A DNA stretch of 64,000 nucleotides. It comes from Anaerolineales bacterium UBA2181 (GTDB lineage: Bacteria > Chloroflexota > Anaerolineae > Promineifilales > UBA4811). The stretch covers positions 62,001-126,000 of the forward strand of contig DCVT01000035.1 in NCBI GenBank assembly GCA_002328075.1, written 5' to 3'. The position numbers and the translations under genes are program-made. Below the pieces are notes generated by a model. The model ran no database searches and was not told the DNA's origin. It saw nothing but the letters and a program-made list of their open reading frames with translations. Numbering within the stretch: position 1 is the stretch's first letter; each line of letters opens with the position of its first letter. Shown here piece after piece: positions 49,758-57,718 of the stretch.

Positions 49758-50951
49758 TCAGTGATCCGTATACCGGGTCAGGAGTTGAACGATGGCTGGA
49801 TCGTCCGCATAGCTGGGCTCCAGCCCCACCACCTGCCATTCCCCGACGATCAACCGACCCTCGTTGGAGAACCCAACTTGCCAACGACCGATCATGCGGC
49901 CGGCGTGTCCTGCGCTGGGGAACTCGGCCTGAACCAGTTGGCTTCCGGTGACGGCCGAGGTAGCCTGCTGGATACGCGCAAGTTCCGCGCCGCCTCCGAT
50001 GATCAGATCCACCTCTGGAAACATGTCGGCCAGCAAGATGTTCTGGCTCCAGCCCAGATGGCTCAACACGATCAGCACCTCTGCCTGACGGGCGGCCTCT
50101 GGAATCCATTCTCGGGCAGCGCCCACAGGATCGTCCACGACAAGACCCGCCACTTCCGCTGGAGGGAGCCCCGTCAACCCCACGATTGCCCAGGTACGAC
50201 CGCCCAGGTCCACCAGCGTATAGGGCTGCGCGAATAGGTGCCCCTCACCGCGGGCGCGGACGTTGGCCGACAAGAAGGGAAAAAACGCCTCTTTCATGCG
50301 CTCGCGCAAGACGGCCGGACCCAATCGCAGGTCCTGCTCGCCCAGCACCATGGCGTCGTACCCCATCATGTTCATCGCCTCGATAATCAACGCCCCCTGG
50401 CTCGCTTGCGTCAGCGCACGGTCACTGAATAACGCATCGCCTGCATCCAACACCAGCAGATGCTGGTTCTGCGCTCGCTGCTGTGCGATGAAGGTGGCCC
50501 GCCGGGCCAACCCACCCGTGGTCGGGCTTCAGCCACACGGCGCATAGTATCCCCAGGTGTCGTTGGTATGCAGCAGCACCACCACCCCCAAGGCAGGCGG
50601 GCCGCTCAACGGAACTGCCGAAGGTTTCGCCGGGACGGTTGTGCTCTCTGGCTGCGGATACGGCATCGGCGTCAGCGAGCCGGTGAGCGACGGGACCGGA
50701 TAAGACAACTGCTCGCCGGGTAGCGTCTCCGGAAGCATAGGATACGGAACCAGGTCGACCGATACGGTCGGTGCAGGCTTTGTCGCGGCGCCGGACGGAC
50801 TGACCGCATCCGACGTCACAACCGGCGGTTGAACACCGACGGTAACAGATCGCTCCAACAGTGGCGATTCACCCACCGGCCGGCAGCCGACCAAGATCAC
50901 GACCCACACCAGGAGCACCGAAACCCAGAACCGTCCGTTACGCCGGATCAT
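49758..50951 (-). CDS. Lipoprotein 5'-nucleotidase-like metallophosphatase with an in-frame UGA (candidate selenoprotein)
   Basis: Two collinear frames read as one gene if the UGA at 50529-50531 is decoded. The first part (140 codons) is a lipoprotein: signal helix, lipobox LVGC with Cys23, a Pro/Ser-rich linker, then LLHTNDTWGYYAPCG. After the UGA comes SPTTGGLARRATFI and 250 more codons of phosphoesterase (LDAGDALFSD, MGYDAMVLGEQDL, SHLG, DLIIGGG). The join falls within the conserved TND...CG...GGLARR block. From memory, many relatives have Cys directly after PCG. Several metal ligands of UshA-type enzymes are altered (TND-x-W for D-x-H, GEQD for GNHE). No other stop or frameshift occurs, so decay is recent or the UGA is read as selenocysteine. 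Combined length 397 aa. Confidence 0.68.
50495..50509 (-). promoter_or_regulatory. SECIS-like hairpin just after the in-frame UGA
   Basis: On the coding strand TGGCCC (50509-50504), loop GGC (50503-50501), GGGCCA (50500-50495) form a 6-bp perfect stem. The apical loop starts 25 nt after the UGA and carries G at both first positions, within the published spacing and loop rule for bacterial SECIS elements (16-37 nt; a G in the first two loop bases). Hairpins are easy to find in GC-rich DNA, so this is supportive only. Confidence 0.4.
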
Positions 50952-51594
50952 TGTCCCGCGTCTCCTCTAGCACCATTCTCAGCCGGTTTTCCAGTTCACT
51001 CAGGACCATCGCGGTGGCCCCCCACACCTTGTGCCCGTGCAGGAGAAAAAAGGGCACCTGCACATCCAGTCCTCGGATCTGCCACATCTCTTCTTCGTGC
51101 AACGCCGGATCTAGCAGCCACAGGAGTGGCACCTCCAACACCTCGGCTACCTCGGCCGGCGCCGGGTCCAGCGGCGGCCGCACCGGGTGAAAGACGACAA
51201 AGGGATGGATCTCAAAGTCCGTTGGCGGGATGTAGAGTGACGCCAACTGCCCAATTATCCGGTCTGGATCCAGGCAAATGCCCAACTCCTCGCAGGTTTC
51301 CCGCACCGCCGTCGTGGACAGGGCCTCGGAACCGTTGCGACGCCCGCCCGGCAACGAAATCTGACCGCGATGGTTCGCCAACGTCTCCGTTCGGCGGGTG
51401 AGCACCAGGCCGAGTTGACCCTGTTGGGGATATAGCAGAACCAGCACCCCTCCCTGGTGGGGAGTGCCAAACTGCTCCGGCGGCCGGTAGATCGTCCGCG
51501 GCCGGGGCGCCATGCGCAGTTGGGCCTCCCGGCTGTCGAAATCGGCGAGCGACAGCGCTCGCGCCACATGCTCCAGGCTGATATCAGCAGTCAT
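50938..51594 (-). CDS. Nudix hydrolase, CoA pyrophosphatase-like
   Basis: A 218-aa hydrolase. The Nudix box is complete: GGRRNGSEALSTTAVRETCEELG pattern, with Glu residues REXXEE. The upstream LVLTRRTETLANHRGQISLPGG matches the UPF0035 motif of CoA pyrophosphatases, and the metal-rich end of the fold is present. It likely hydrolyses CoA or related nucleotide-pyrophosphate compounds. It overlaps the end of the upstream-encoded lipoprotein by 14 bp and lies 27 bp before the sugar transferase gene. Confidence 0.88.
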   Translation of the reverse strand: MTADISLEHVARALSLADFDSREAQLRMAPRPRTIYRPPEQFGTPHQGGVLVLLYPQQGQLGLVLTRRTETLANHRGQISLPGGRRNGSEALSTTAVRETCEELGICLDPDRIIGQLASLYIPPTDFEIHPFVVFHPVRPPLDPAPAEVAEVLEVPLLWLLDPALHEEEMWQIRGLDVQVPFFLLHGHKVWGATAMVLSELENRLRMVLEETRDNDPA

Positions 51595-51621
51595 AGCCTC
51601 AACCCATGTCGGGCGGCCAAT

Positions 51622-53037
51622 CTAGTACCCAGGATTCTTTACCAGCAACGCCTGGAGTACGGTTCGGATGAGAATCCTGATGTCCAGCCAGAGCGACCAA
51701 TTCTCGATGTACCAGAGATCGTACTTGGTTCGCTCCCAGATCGAGGTGTCGCCCCGCAAGCCGTTTACCTGTGCCCAACCCGTCATGCCGGCCTTTTCAC
51801 GGTGCCGCTCCATGTACCGGGGGATACTCTGCTGGAACTGCTGGACATACACCGGGCGCTCCGGCCGCGGCCCTACCAGGCTCATCTCCCCCAGCAAGAC
51901 GTTGACGAATTGCGGCAATTCATCCATATTGGTCGATCGCAGTAATCTGCCCAGCCGGGTCCTTCGCGGATCGTTCTCCTTAGTCCATCCCGGTCCGTTC
52001 CGCTCGGCATCCTGCCGCATGGAGCGGAACTTGACCACCATGAATGGTTTGGCGTCCAGACCCATGCGTTCCTGTATGTAGAACACAGGGCCGGGCGACT
52101 CCAACTTGATGAGCAGCGCGACCAGAGCCATCAAAGGGGAGAGGACGACCAGGGCAACGGCCGCGCCAATCAGGTCCATCGCCCGTTTGAGAGTCAGTTT
52201 CCACCCCCGGAGCGCCACGTCCCGCACCGATATCAGCGGCAGACCGCCCAAGTGGTCGATGGAGATCTGGGAGGCCATGATCTGGAAGAGATCGGGATAC
52301 ACCTTGACCACCGCGCCGCCGCGCTCGCAGAGTGAAATGATCCGGATCAGCTCCTGGTGACCGGCCTCGGGAATAGCCAAGATCACCTCGTCGATGTCTT
52401 TCTCCGCAATCAGATCTGGGAGCGAATCGGTGTCACCCAATAGCGGCACACTCAACTGCCCGACCGGGGTCGCTCCGTTGGTGCCATTGACCTGGCCCAC
52501 GATTTCGTAGCCTAGCTGGGGTGACCACTGGATCTTTTGCAGGATCATCTGCGCGATTTCGCCGGTACCCACCACCAGCACGCGATCTCGACCCAATCCC
52601 TTGGCCTGGACCGCGGTCCTCAGCCAATGATGAAACAACCGGCCCAGGTTCACCAGAACGATCCCCAGCACCCAGGCATAGATGATCATCGCCCGCGGAT
52701 AGTCGAGTTCGAACACATTGTTCTTGAACGCGAACGATGCTACTGCAATGGCAGCCAACGATCCGACCGAGACCCCGCCAAAGATCGAATAAAACTGATC
52801 GACTCGTGACACTGCTCGGCCCAGGTGGTAGAGGCGGTAGAAGAAAAAGACGACCAGGATCGAAGCTACCTGAACCCCAAGAAGCGGCAGATAGCTTGCC
52901 AGCGGGCCCAGGTTCAGCGGGTCCGGAGGAACAAACCGGCGCAGGTGATAGGCCAGCACAAACGCCAGTACCAGCGCCACCACGTCCAGAAGGATCAACA
53001 ACGTCGCTAACAGACTGCGTACCCGCTTGCGGTTCAT
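51622..53037 (-). CDS. Polyprenyl-phosphate sugar-1-phosphate transferase (WcaJ/WbaP type)
   Basis: Starts assembly of a polysaccharide repeat unit by moving a hexose-1-phosphate onto undecaprenyl phosphate. The 471-aa protein has four N-terminal membrane helices, a Rossmann-like CoA-binding-type middle domain (VLVVGTGEIAQMIL), a fifth helix and the catalytic C-terminal domain with KRAMDLIGAAVAL, VVKFRSM, RLGRLLRSTNMDELPQ and SLVGPRPE. The ATG at 53037 overlaps the preceding glycosyltransferase stop (ATGA). Together they belong to one exopolysaccharide operon. Confidence 0.92.
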   Translation of the reverse strand: MNRKRVRSLLATLLILLDVVALVLAFVLAYHLRRFVPPDPLNLGPLASYLPLLGVQVASILVVFFFYRLYHLGRAVSRVDQFYSIFGGVSVGSLAAIAVASFAFKNNVFELDYPRAMIIYAWVLGIVLVNLGRLFHHWLRTAVQAKGLGRDRVLVVGTGEIAQMILQKIQWSPQLGYEIVGQVNGTNGATPVGQLSVPLLGDTDSLPDLIAEKDIDEVILAIPEAGHQELIRIISLCERGGAVVKVYPDLFQIMASQISIDHLGGLPLISVRDVALRGWKLTLKRAMDLIGAAVALVVLSPLMALVALLIKLESPGPVFYIQERMGLDAKPFMVVKFRSMRQDAERNGPGWTKENDPRRTRLGRLLRSTNMDELPQFVNVLLGEMSLVGPRPERPVYVQQFQQSIPRYMERHREKAGMTGWAQVNGLRGDTSIWERTKYDLWYIENWSLWLDIRILIRTVLQALLVKNPGY

Positions 53038-53933
53038 CCTTGGGACGCCTGCCTTCCCCATATCTCGCGCCGGATCTCGTGGCCACCGCGCGCAGCCAGG
53101 GCCAGGAGGATCAACATGTTTAACCAGGCAGGGGTGCCGGCCTGGTAATGCTTGCGGTAGAACCGTAGATTAGCACGCTCGAATTCAACTCGGCTCCGGC
53201 GTTGGTTCTGGCGGCTCGAGGCCCGCTTGATGTGCAACACCGTCACGGCCGGGTTGTAGTACACCTTCCAACCCGCCTCTTTGATCCGCTTGGCCCAGTC
53301 CAAGTCCTCAGCGTACATAAAGAACCGTTCATCCATCAGACCGACTTGCCGAATTGCCTCGGCCCTCACCATCATAAACGCTCCCACCACAGAGTCAACT
53401 TCCGTCAGTTCGTCCGGGTCAAGATAGGTAAGGTTGTACCGGCCAAAGCGCGCGCTACGCGGAAAGAGCTTGCTGAGCCACATCACGCGATAGAATATGA
53501 CCTCCGGGGTGGGAAAACTCCGGCGGCAGGCCAGGTCCAACCGGCCGTCAGGCATCACCAACTTGGGTCCGGCGATGCCTGCTTCTGGATGGGCATCCAT
53601 AAAGGCCACCATCTGCGCCAACGCATGGGACGGCAATTCGGTATCCGGGTTCAACAGCAATGCATAGCGCGCCGGAGGCGCCGTCAACCAATCACCTAGG
53701 CTGCGCAGCCCCAGGTTGTTTCCCGCCGGGTAGCCCCGGTTCTCCGAGCTGGTCACCAAGCAGACCTGCGGAAAAGCTTCTTGCACCATCTCGCTGCTGC
53801 CATCGGCCGAAGCATTATCCACCACGCAGACCGCCAGTTCGAGGTTACCTTCGCTGGCAAAAACGGAATCGAGGCACTTGCGCAGCAGATCACGGACCTT
53901 GTAGGTCACTATGACAATCGCGAGATCCAGCAT
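53034..53933 (-). CDS. Family 2 glycosyltransferase (rhamnosyltransferase-like)
   Basis: Adds a sugar to a lipid-linked glycan. The 299-aa protein has the GT2 core VIVTYKVRDLL, VDNASADGSSEM, ENRGYPAGNN, LLNPDTELP (metal-binding Asp), and the catalytic ERFFMYAEDLDWAKRI, all typical of WbbL-like rhamnosyltransferases. A single hydrophobic stretch lies near the end. GGAG upstream of the ATG at 53933 supports the start. It has its own promoter at 53950-53978, just behind the terminator of the upstream RNA unit, and leads the pair with the sugar-1-phosphate transferase. Confidence 0.9.
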   Translation of the reverse strand: MLDLAIVIVTYKVRDLLRKCLDSVFASEGNLELAVCVVDNASADGSSEMVQEAFPQVCLVTSSENRGYPAGNNLGLRSLGDWLTAPPARYALLLNPDTELPSHALAQMVAFMDAHPEAGIAGPKLVMPDGRLDLACRRSFPTPEVIFYRVMWLSKLFPRSARFGRYNLTYLDPDELTEVDSVVGAFMMVRAEAIRQVGLMDERFFMYAEDLDWAKRIKEAGWKVYYNPAVTVLHIKRASSRQNQRRSRVEFERANLRFYRKHYQAGTPAWLNMLILLALAARGGHEIRREIWGRQASQG

Positions 53934-53949
53934 TCGAGCTCCGGCTGGA

Positions 53950-53978
53950 ATTCTACCACGCGCACCAGGCCGGGTCAA
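53950..53978 (-). promoter_or_regulatory. Promoter of the exopolysaccharide genes
   Basis: TTGACC (53978-53973), 17-bp spacer, TAGAAT (53955-53950) on the minus strand. The -35 overlaps the T run of the preceding terminator. Start near 53943, about 10 bases before the ATG, so the leader is very short. Confidence 0.62.
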
Positions 53979-54006
53979 AGAAAACGCCGGCTCGGGGAGT
54001 CGGCGT
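53977..54006 (-). terminator. Intrinsic terminator of the upstream RNA unit
   Basis: On the minus strand a 10-bp stem (positions 54006-53997 with 53993-53984; one G-T pair, loop CCC) is followed by TTTTCTTT. It terminates transcription from the promoter at 54168-54196 before the glycosyltransferase promoter. Confidence 0.8.
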
Positions 54007-54161
54007 CTTCTCTGGTGTGGGCCTGTCTACCTGGAACTCGTCACGCCCACGGTGACTTCCAGCCTGCAAAGAATCGCTCCTTAGCTAGATGCATCTCACT
54101 ATTTGTCTGCCTGTGAGTCTGGTCCCATTACTAGAGTTCACTCTTGCGGCTGTGTTCCATA
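53980..54161 (-). ncRNA. Candidate structured small RNA of about 180 nt
   Basis: A complete transcription unit without an ORF: promoter TTGACA-17-TATACT (54168-54196) and intrinsic terminator (53977-54006). Between them are hairpins at 54133-54144, 54095-54117 (CTCAC/GTGAG) and 54031-54062 (CTGGAA..GTCAC/GTGAC..TTCCAG). The loop of the last (GCCCAC, 54045-54050 in plus-strand terms) is complementary to 54017-54022 (GTGGGC), allowing a 6-bp pseudoknot. 6S RNA, SRP RNA, tmRNA and c-di-GMP riboswitch landmarks were not found. Alternative: an attenuator leader of the glycosyltransferase operon. Confidence 0.5.
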
Positions 54162-54167
54162 CATGCG

Positions 54168-54196
54168 AGTATAGCATATTTATCTATTTCTGTCAA
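54168..54196 (-). promoter_or_regulatory. Near-consensus promoter of the candidate RNA
   Basis: TTGACA (54196-54191), 17-bp spacer that is AT-rich, TATACT (54173-54168) on the minus strand. This is one of the best promoter matches in the window, with only one mismatch to consensus. It faces away from the guaB promoter. Confidence 0.85.
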
Positions 54197-54229
54197 TATA
54201 AACAACTTTTTGGTCCTAATTAGCGCTTG

Positions 54230-54258
54230 TTGACGGCTCGATGGCCAGATGATAGACT
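54230..54258 (+). promoter_or_regulatory. Promoter of guaB
   Basis: TTGACG (54230-54235) and TAGACT (54253-54258) are 17 bp apart. Start near 54265. This lies inside a frame extending back to 54249, so the GTG at 54291 is the likely translation start. Confidence 0.68.
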
Positions 54259-54290
54259 CTACGGCACCTGTTCTTTGCCGGAGGTGGTTT

Positions 54291-55760
54291 GTGGCCGACT
54301 TGCCAAATTCGCTTGCCCTCACGTTCGACGACGTTCTGCTGGTGCCCGGTCGTTCCGAGGTATTGCCGGCCCAAGTGTCTTTGCGAACCTGCCTGGCACC
54401 GAGTTTGCGACTCGGGATTCCGGTGCTGGCAGCAGCCATGGACACAGTCACCGAGGCCAGGCTGGCCATTTCCCTCGCTCGCGAAGGCGGTATAGGGGTC
54501 ATTCATCGGAACCTGACCATCGAGACCCAAGCCGATGAGGTGGACAAAGTCAAGCGGTCGGAATCGGGCATGATTATTGATCCGATTACCCTGCCGCCGG
54601 ACGCCACACTCGCCCAAGCTGAAACGTTGATGAGTCACTACCACATTTCGGGTGTGCCCATCGTCGACCGAGGACGCAAGATCCTTGGCATCCTGACCAA
54701 CCGCGACGTCCGGTTCGTGCAGGATTACGACCAGTCGGTTCTGGGTTTCATGACCCCGCGCGAGCGATTGATTACCGCTCCCATTGGTACCTCACTGGAG
54801 GAAGCGCAACAGCTCTTGCAGCAACATCGCATCGAAAAGTTGCCGTTGGTGGATGCGGATGGGGTGCTGAAAGGGTTAATCACCGTCAAGGACATCCTCA
54901 AGAAACGAGATTATCCCAACAGCGCGACTGACGCCCAAGGCCGCCTGTTGGCCGCGGCGGCCATCGGAGTCTCTGGCGATTGGCTGGAGCGTTTGGATGC
55001 ATTGGTGGCTGCCGGCTTGGATGTGGTGGTCATCGACACCGCTCACGGCCATTCCAAGACGGTGATGGCAGCCACCGAAAAAGCCAAATCCCGCTATCCA
55101 GAACTCCCGTTGGTCTCTGGCAACGTGGCCACTGCGGAAGGGACGGCCGACTTGATAGCCGCTGGGGCAGACATTGTCAAGGTTGGGGTGGGAGCTGGTT
55201 CTATTTGCACCACCCGAATCGTGGCTGGCGCAGGCGTTCCGCAACTGGGTGCGATTCTGGATTGCGCGGCCGTCGCTCGGCAAGAGGGCAAAGCGATCAT
55301 TGCCGATGGCGGCATCAAATACTCCGGCGACATTGTCAAAGCACTGGCGGCGGGAGCCCACGCGGTTATGCTCGGCAGCCTGCTGGCCGGGCTGCGAGAG
55401 TCGCCCGGGGACGTCGTGTTGTGGGAAGGACGGCGGTTCAAGGAGTACCGCGGTATGGGCAGCCTGGGGGCTATGCAAGGGCTGGGCCGTGATCGCTACT
55501 TTACCGGACAGGGCGAGGCAAGCAAACTAGTTCCCGAAGGCATAGAAGGCCGGGTGCCCTACAAGGGCGATTTGAAGGATCTGATCTTCCAGTTTATGGG
55601 AGGGCTGAGGGCCGGAATGGGATACGTCGGTGCGGGCAATCTGAGCGAGCTACACTTCAAGTCGCGCTTTGTCCGCATCACCAGCGCCGGCCTGTTGGAG
55701 AGCCATCCGCACAGCGTGTTCATCACCAAGGAGGCACCCAACTACCAGGTGCCGGTCTGA
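54291..55760 (+). CDS. guaB: Inosine-5'-monophosphate dehydrogenase
   Basis: Oxidises IMP to XMP, the rate-setting step of guanine nucleotide synthesis. The 489-aa TIM-barrel enzyme has two CBS domains at about 90-205, the catalytic loop GAGSICTTRIVAGAGVPQ with the active-site Cys, the flap region YRGMGSLGAM and the monovalent-cation site GGIKYSGD. The GTG at 54291 follows GGAGGTGG and precedes the family opening LTFDDVLLVPG by a few residues. It works with guaA elsewhere in the window, though they are 50 kb apart. The convergent murE ends 27 bp downstream. Confidence 0.97.
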   Translation: MADLPNSLALTFDDVLLVPGRSEVLPAQVSLRTCLAPSLRLGIPVLAAAMDTVTEARLAISLAREGGIGVIHRNLTIETQADEVDKVKRSESGMIIDPITLPPDATLAQAETLMSHYHISGVPIVDRGRKILGILTNRDVRFVQDYDQSVLGFMTPRERLITAPIGTSLEEAQQLLQQHRIEKLPLVDADGVLKGLITVKDILKKRDYPNSATDAQGRLLAAAAIGVSGDWLERLDALVAAGLDVVVIDTAHGHSKTVMAATEKAKSRYPELPLVSGNVATAEGTADLIAAGADIVKVGVGAGSICTTRIVAGAGVPQLGAILDCAAVARQEGKAIIADGGIKYSGDIVKALAAGAHAVMLGSLLAGLRESPGDVVLWEGRRFKEYRGMGSLGAMQGLGRDRYFTGQGEASKLVPEGIEGRVPYKGDLKDLIFQFMGGLRAGMGYVGAGNLSELHFKSRFVRITSAGLLESHPHSVFITKEAPNYQVPV

Positions 55761-55787
55761 CGGATCCGCTGGCCGAGATCCGGCTGA

Positions 55788-57350
55788 TCAGGGATGTGCC
55801 GTCGGCAGATTGGAGTTGACCGGGGTGCTCCCTTTGGCCAGAGCGTCCAGCGCCTGGCGGGCGGCGTAGCGATCGTCCCACGGGTATTCGGTGGTGCCGA
55901 AGCACATCGACTGCTCGTGTCCCTTGCCGCAGATCAATACCAGATCGCCCGGCCTGGCCAGCGCGAACGCGTGGAATATAGCCCGCATGCGGTCCGGCAC
56001 CCGAAAGAACGTACTTCCCTCGATCCCTCCCCCGTCACGGCAGCCAGCAGCCATCTCCTCCATGATGGCTTCCAGAGATTCGGTGCGAGGGTCTTCAGCT
56101 GTAATCACCGTCAGGTCGGCGTTCCGGGCTGATATCTCGCCCATGGCGTGGCGCTTGGCCCGATCTCTCAAGCCAGCACTGCCAAACACGGTAATAACTC
56201 GATGACGCGGTCCGACCGTCTGCCTTCCGGTCTCTATGACCCGCTCCAGCGCGTTGGGCGTGTGCGCGAAATCGACCACTACCTGGAATGGCTGCCCACC
56301 CTCAATACGTTCCATGCGCCCCGGTATGCCCGGCAGGTCGGCAATTCCCTGCCGGACGGTGTCCAGCGGTATTCCCAGAGCCCATGTTGCACCGGCCGCC
56401 GCCAGTATGTTGCTCACGTTGGCCGCACCGACCAGCCGGCTCTCCACTGAGCACGCCTGATCTCCCAGCACCAGGTCGAAACAGGTACCGGTCCGATCAT
56501 ATTGGATGCAGCGCGCGGTAAGGTCCGCCCGTGCGTAGGGCGCTGTCCCTGACAGCGCGTAACCGATCTGCTGTTCAACCGGGATACGAACCAGTTCGAC
56601 ATACGACGAATCGTCGGCGTTGAGCACGGCCGTCTTGGCCTGAGCCGGCTTGCGCGCTGCGCTGCTCAGCGAATGAAAGAGGCGGGCTTTCGCCGCCCGG
56701 TAGGATTGGGGATCGCCGTGGAAATCCAGGTGCTCATGCGTGATATTGGTGACGACCGCCACGTCAAAATCACAGAACGCCACCCGATGCTGCGCCAACC
56801 CGTGCGAGGTCGCCTCCAGCACACAGTGGGTGAGACCAAGACGAACCATGTCGGCCAGCAATCGCTGCACCTCGGGTGCATCTGGCGTAGTCACGTGAAG
56901 GCCAGTTTCCTCCACGCGGCCGCCGAGGTCCGCATTGACAGTGCTGATCATTCCGGCCCGAATGCCGGCCGCCAACAGAATACGATACACCAGGTTGACG
57001 GTGGTTGTCTTTCCGTCGGTTCCGGTGACCCCCACCATGACCAGGCGACGCGCGGGAAAGTGGTGCAACCAGGCCGAGATAAAGGCCAGCGCCAGCCGTG
57101 AATCGTCCACAGTCAGCCAGGGGACTGAAAGCTGCCATCCTGGACGCTGTACCACGGCGGCCACAGCCCCGTTTTGGATGGCCTGGTGGACGAAATCGTG
57201 TCCATCGAGTGTGTTGCCCGGCACGGCAACGAACACCGTGTCCGGACTCACCTGCCGGGAGTCAGCAGTCACATGCCGCACCGGTCGCGGCAGCGAGGCC
57301 AGAAATCGGACCAACTGGTCGCCCAGATCGATCTCGGACCGAACTTCCAA
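55788..57350 (-). CDS. murE: UDP-N-acetylmuramoyl-tripeptide synthetase (MurE)
   Basis: Adds the third amino acid to the peptidoglycan stem peptide. The 520-aa protein has the Mur-ligase P-loop GVTGTDGKTTTV, VLEATSHGLAQHR, NITHEHLDFHG, and the substrate-choosing motif near EDPRTE, where meso-diaminopimelate enzymes usually read DNPR. The amino acid added is therefore uncertain (diaminopimelate, ornithine or lysine). The start is TTG at 57350 with GGGGGTGG just upstream; frames beyond it overlap the small membrane protein and do not resemble MurE. The rest of the mur cluster is absent, and guaB is convergent 27 bp away. Confidence 0.93.
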   Translation of the reverse strand: MEVRSEIDLGDQLVRFLASLPRPVRHVTADSRQVSPDTVFVAVPGNTLDGHDFVHQAIQNGAVAAVVQRPGWQLSVPWLTVDDSRLALAFISAWLHHFPARRLVMVGVTGTDGKTTTVNLVYRILLAAGIRAGMISTVNADLGGRVEETGLHVTTPDAPEVQRLLADMVRLGLTHCVLEATSHGLAQHRVAFCDFDVAVVTNITHEHLDFHGDPQSYRAAKARLFHSLSSAARKPAQAKTAVLNADDSSYVELVRIPVEQQIGYALSGTAPYARADLTARCIQYDRTGTCFDLVLGDQACSVESRLVGAANVSNILAAAGATWALGIPLDTVRQGIADLPGIPGRMERIEGGQPFQVVVDFAHTPNALERVIETGRQTVGPRHRVITVFGSAGLRDRAKRHAMGEISARNADLTVITAEDPRTESLEAIMEEMAAGCRDGGGIEGSTFFRVPDRMRAIFHAFALARPGDLVLICGKGHEQSMCFGTTEYPWDDRYAARQALDALAKGSTPVNSNLPTAHP

Positions 57351-57361
57351 CCAGCCACCCC

Positions 57362-57562
57362 CTACCAGAGCGAGAGCCAATCTGTGCCCGTGACCACGCT
57401 GCACGCTAGGCCCAGGAACACAATCAGCAGCACCAGACCACAGCCGATGCCGGTACAAGACAATCCTCGTCCGAAACCAAACTTTTCCTGCAGGAAATCG
57501 AACAGCCAGCGAAGCAGCGCCAGCTTGAGCAAGCCCTGAAGACACCCCGGCCTCTTGTTCAT
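57362..57562 (-). CDS. Small membrane protein upstream of murE
   Basis: A 66-aa protein with an amphipathic N-terminal region containing LLRWLFDFLQEKFGFGRG and a hydrophobic C-terminal helix (GCGLVLLIVFLGLACSVV). GGGAGGAG directly precedes the ATG at 57562, which strongly supports translation. It ends 11 bp before murE and includes that gene's ribosome binding site, so translation is coupled. No family recognised. It lies beyond the terminator of the ATP synthase genes. Confidence 0.62.
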   Translation of the reverse strand: MNKRPGCLQGLLKLALLRWLFDFLQEKFGFGRGLSCTGIGCGLVLLIVFLGLACSVVTGTDWLSLW

Positions 57563-57660
57563 GACTCCTCCCGATTTCAAGTTCCGGCTGCGGCCGGAAC
57601 CACCGTCCGGACCCATCACCGGTGCCGATTTCATTGTACCCTAAACCAAGTGGTTGCCAA

Positions 57661-57704
57661 CCAAACAAAACGAGGCCGGGATCCACTTTGGAGCCGGCCT
57701 CGTT
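57661..57704 (-). terminator. Terminator of the ATP synthase genes
   Basis: On the minus strand a perfect 12-bp stem AAACGAGGCCGG/CCGGCCTCGTTT (57704-57693 with 57678-57667), 14-nt loop, then TGTTTG. It follows the atpF(H) stop by 15 bp and marks the end of the operon, before the catalytic ATP synthase subunits appear. Confidence 0.85.
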
Positions 57705-57718
57705 TGATCCCGCCAGAT

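Noticed and set aside
53980..54161. c-di-GMP riboswitch, 6S RNA, SRP RNA or tmRNA identity for the candidate RNA
   Set aside because: None of their conserved sequence landmarks or end-pairing is present by eye; a covariance-model search would be needed to settle it.
54249..54290. Longer guaB reading frame from ATG 54249
   Set aside because: It overlaps the predicted promoter (-10 at 54253-54258) and has no ribosome binding site; the GTG at 54291 has GGAGGTGG just upstream.
57351..57686. 112-residue N-terminal extension of murE
   Set aside because: The extra residues do not resemble MurE, overlap the small membrane protein gene that has its own strong ribosome binding site, and run into the ATP synthase terminator.
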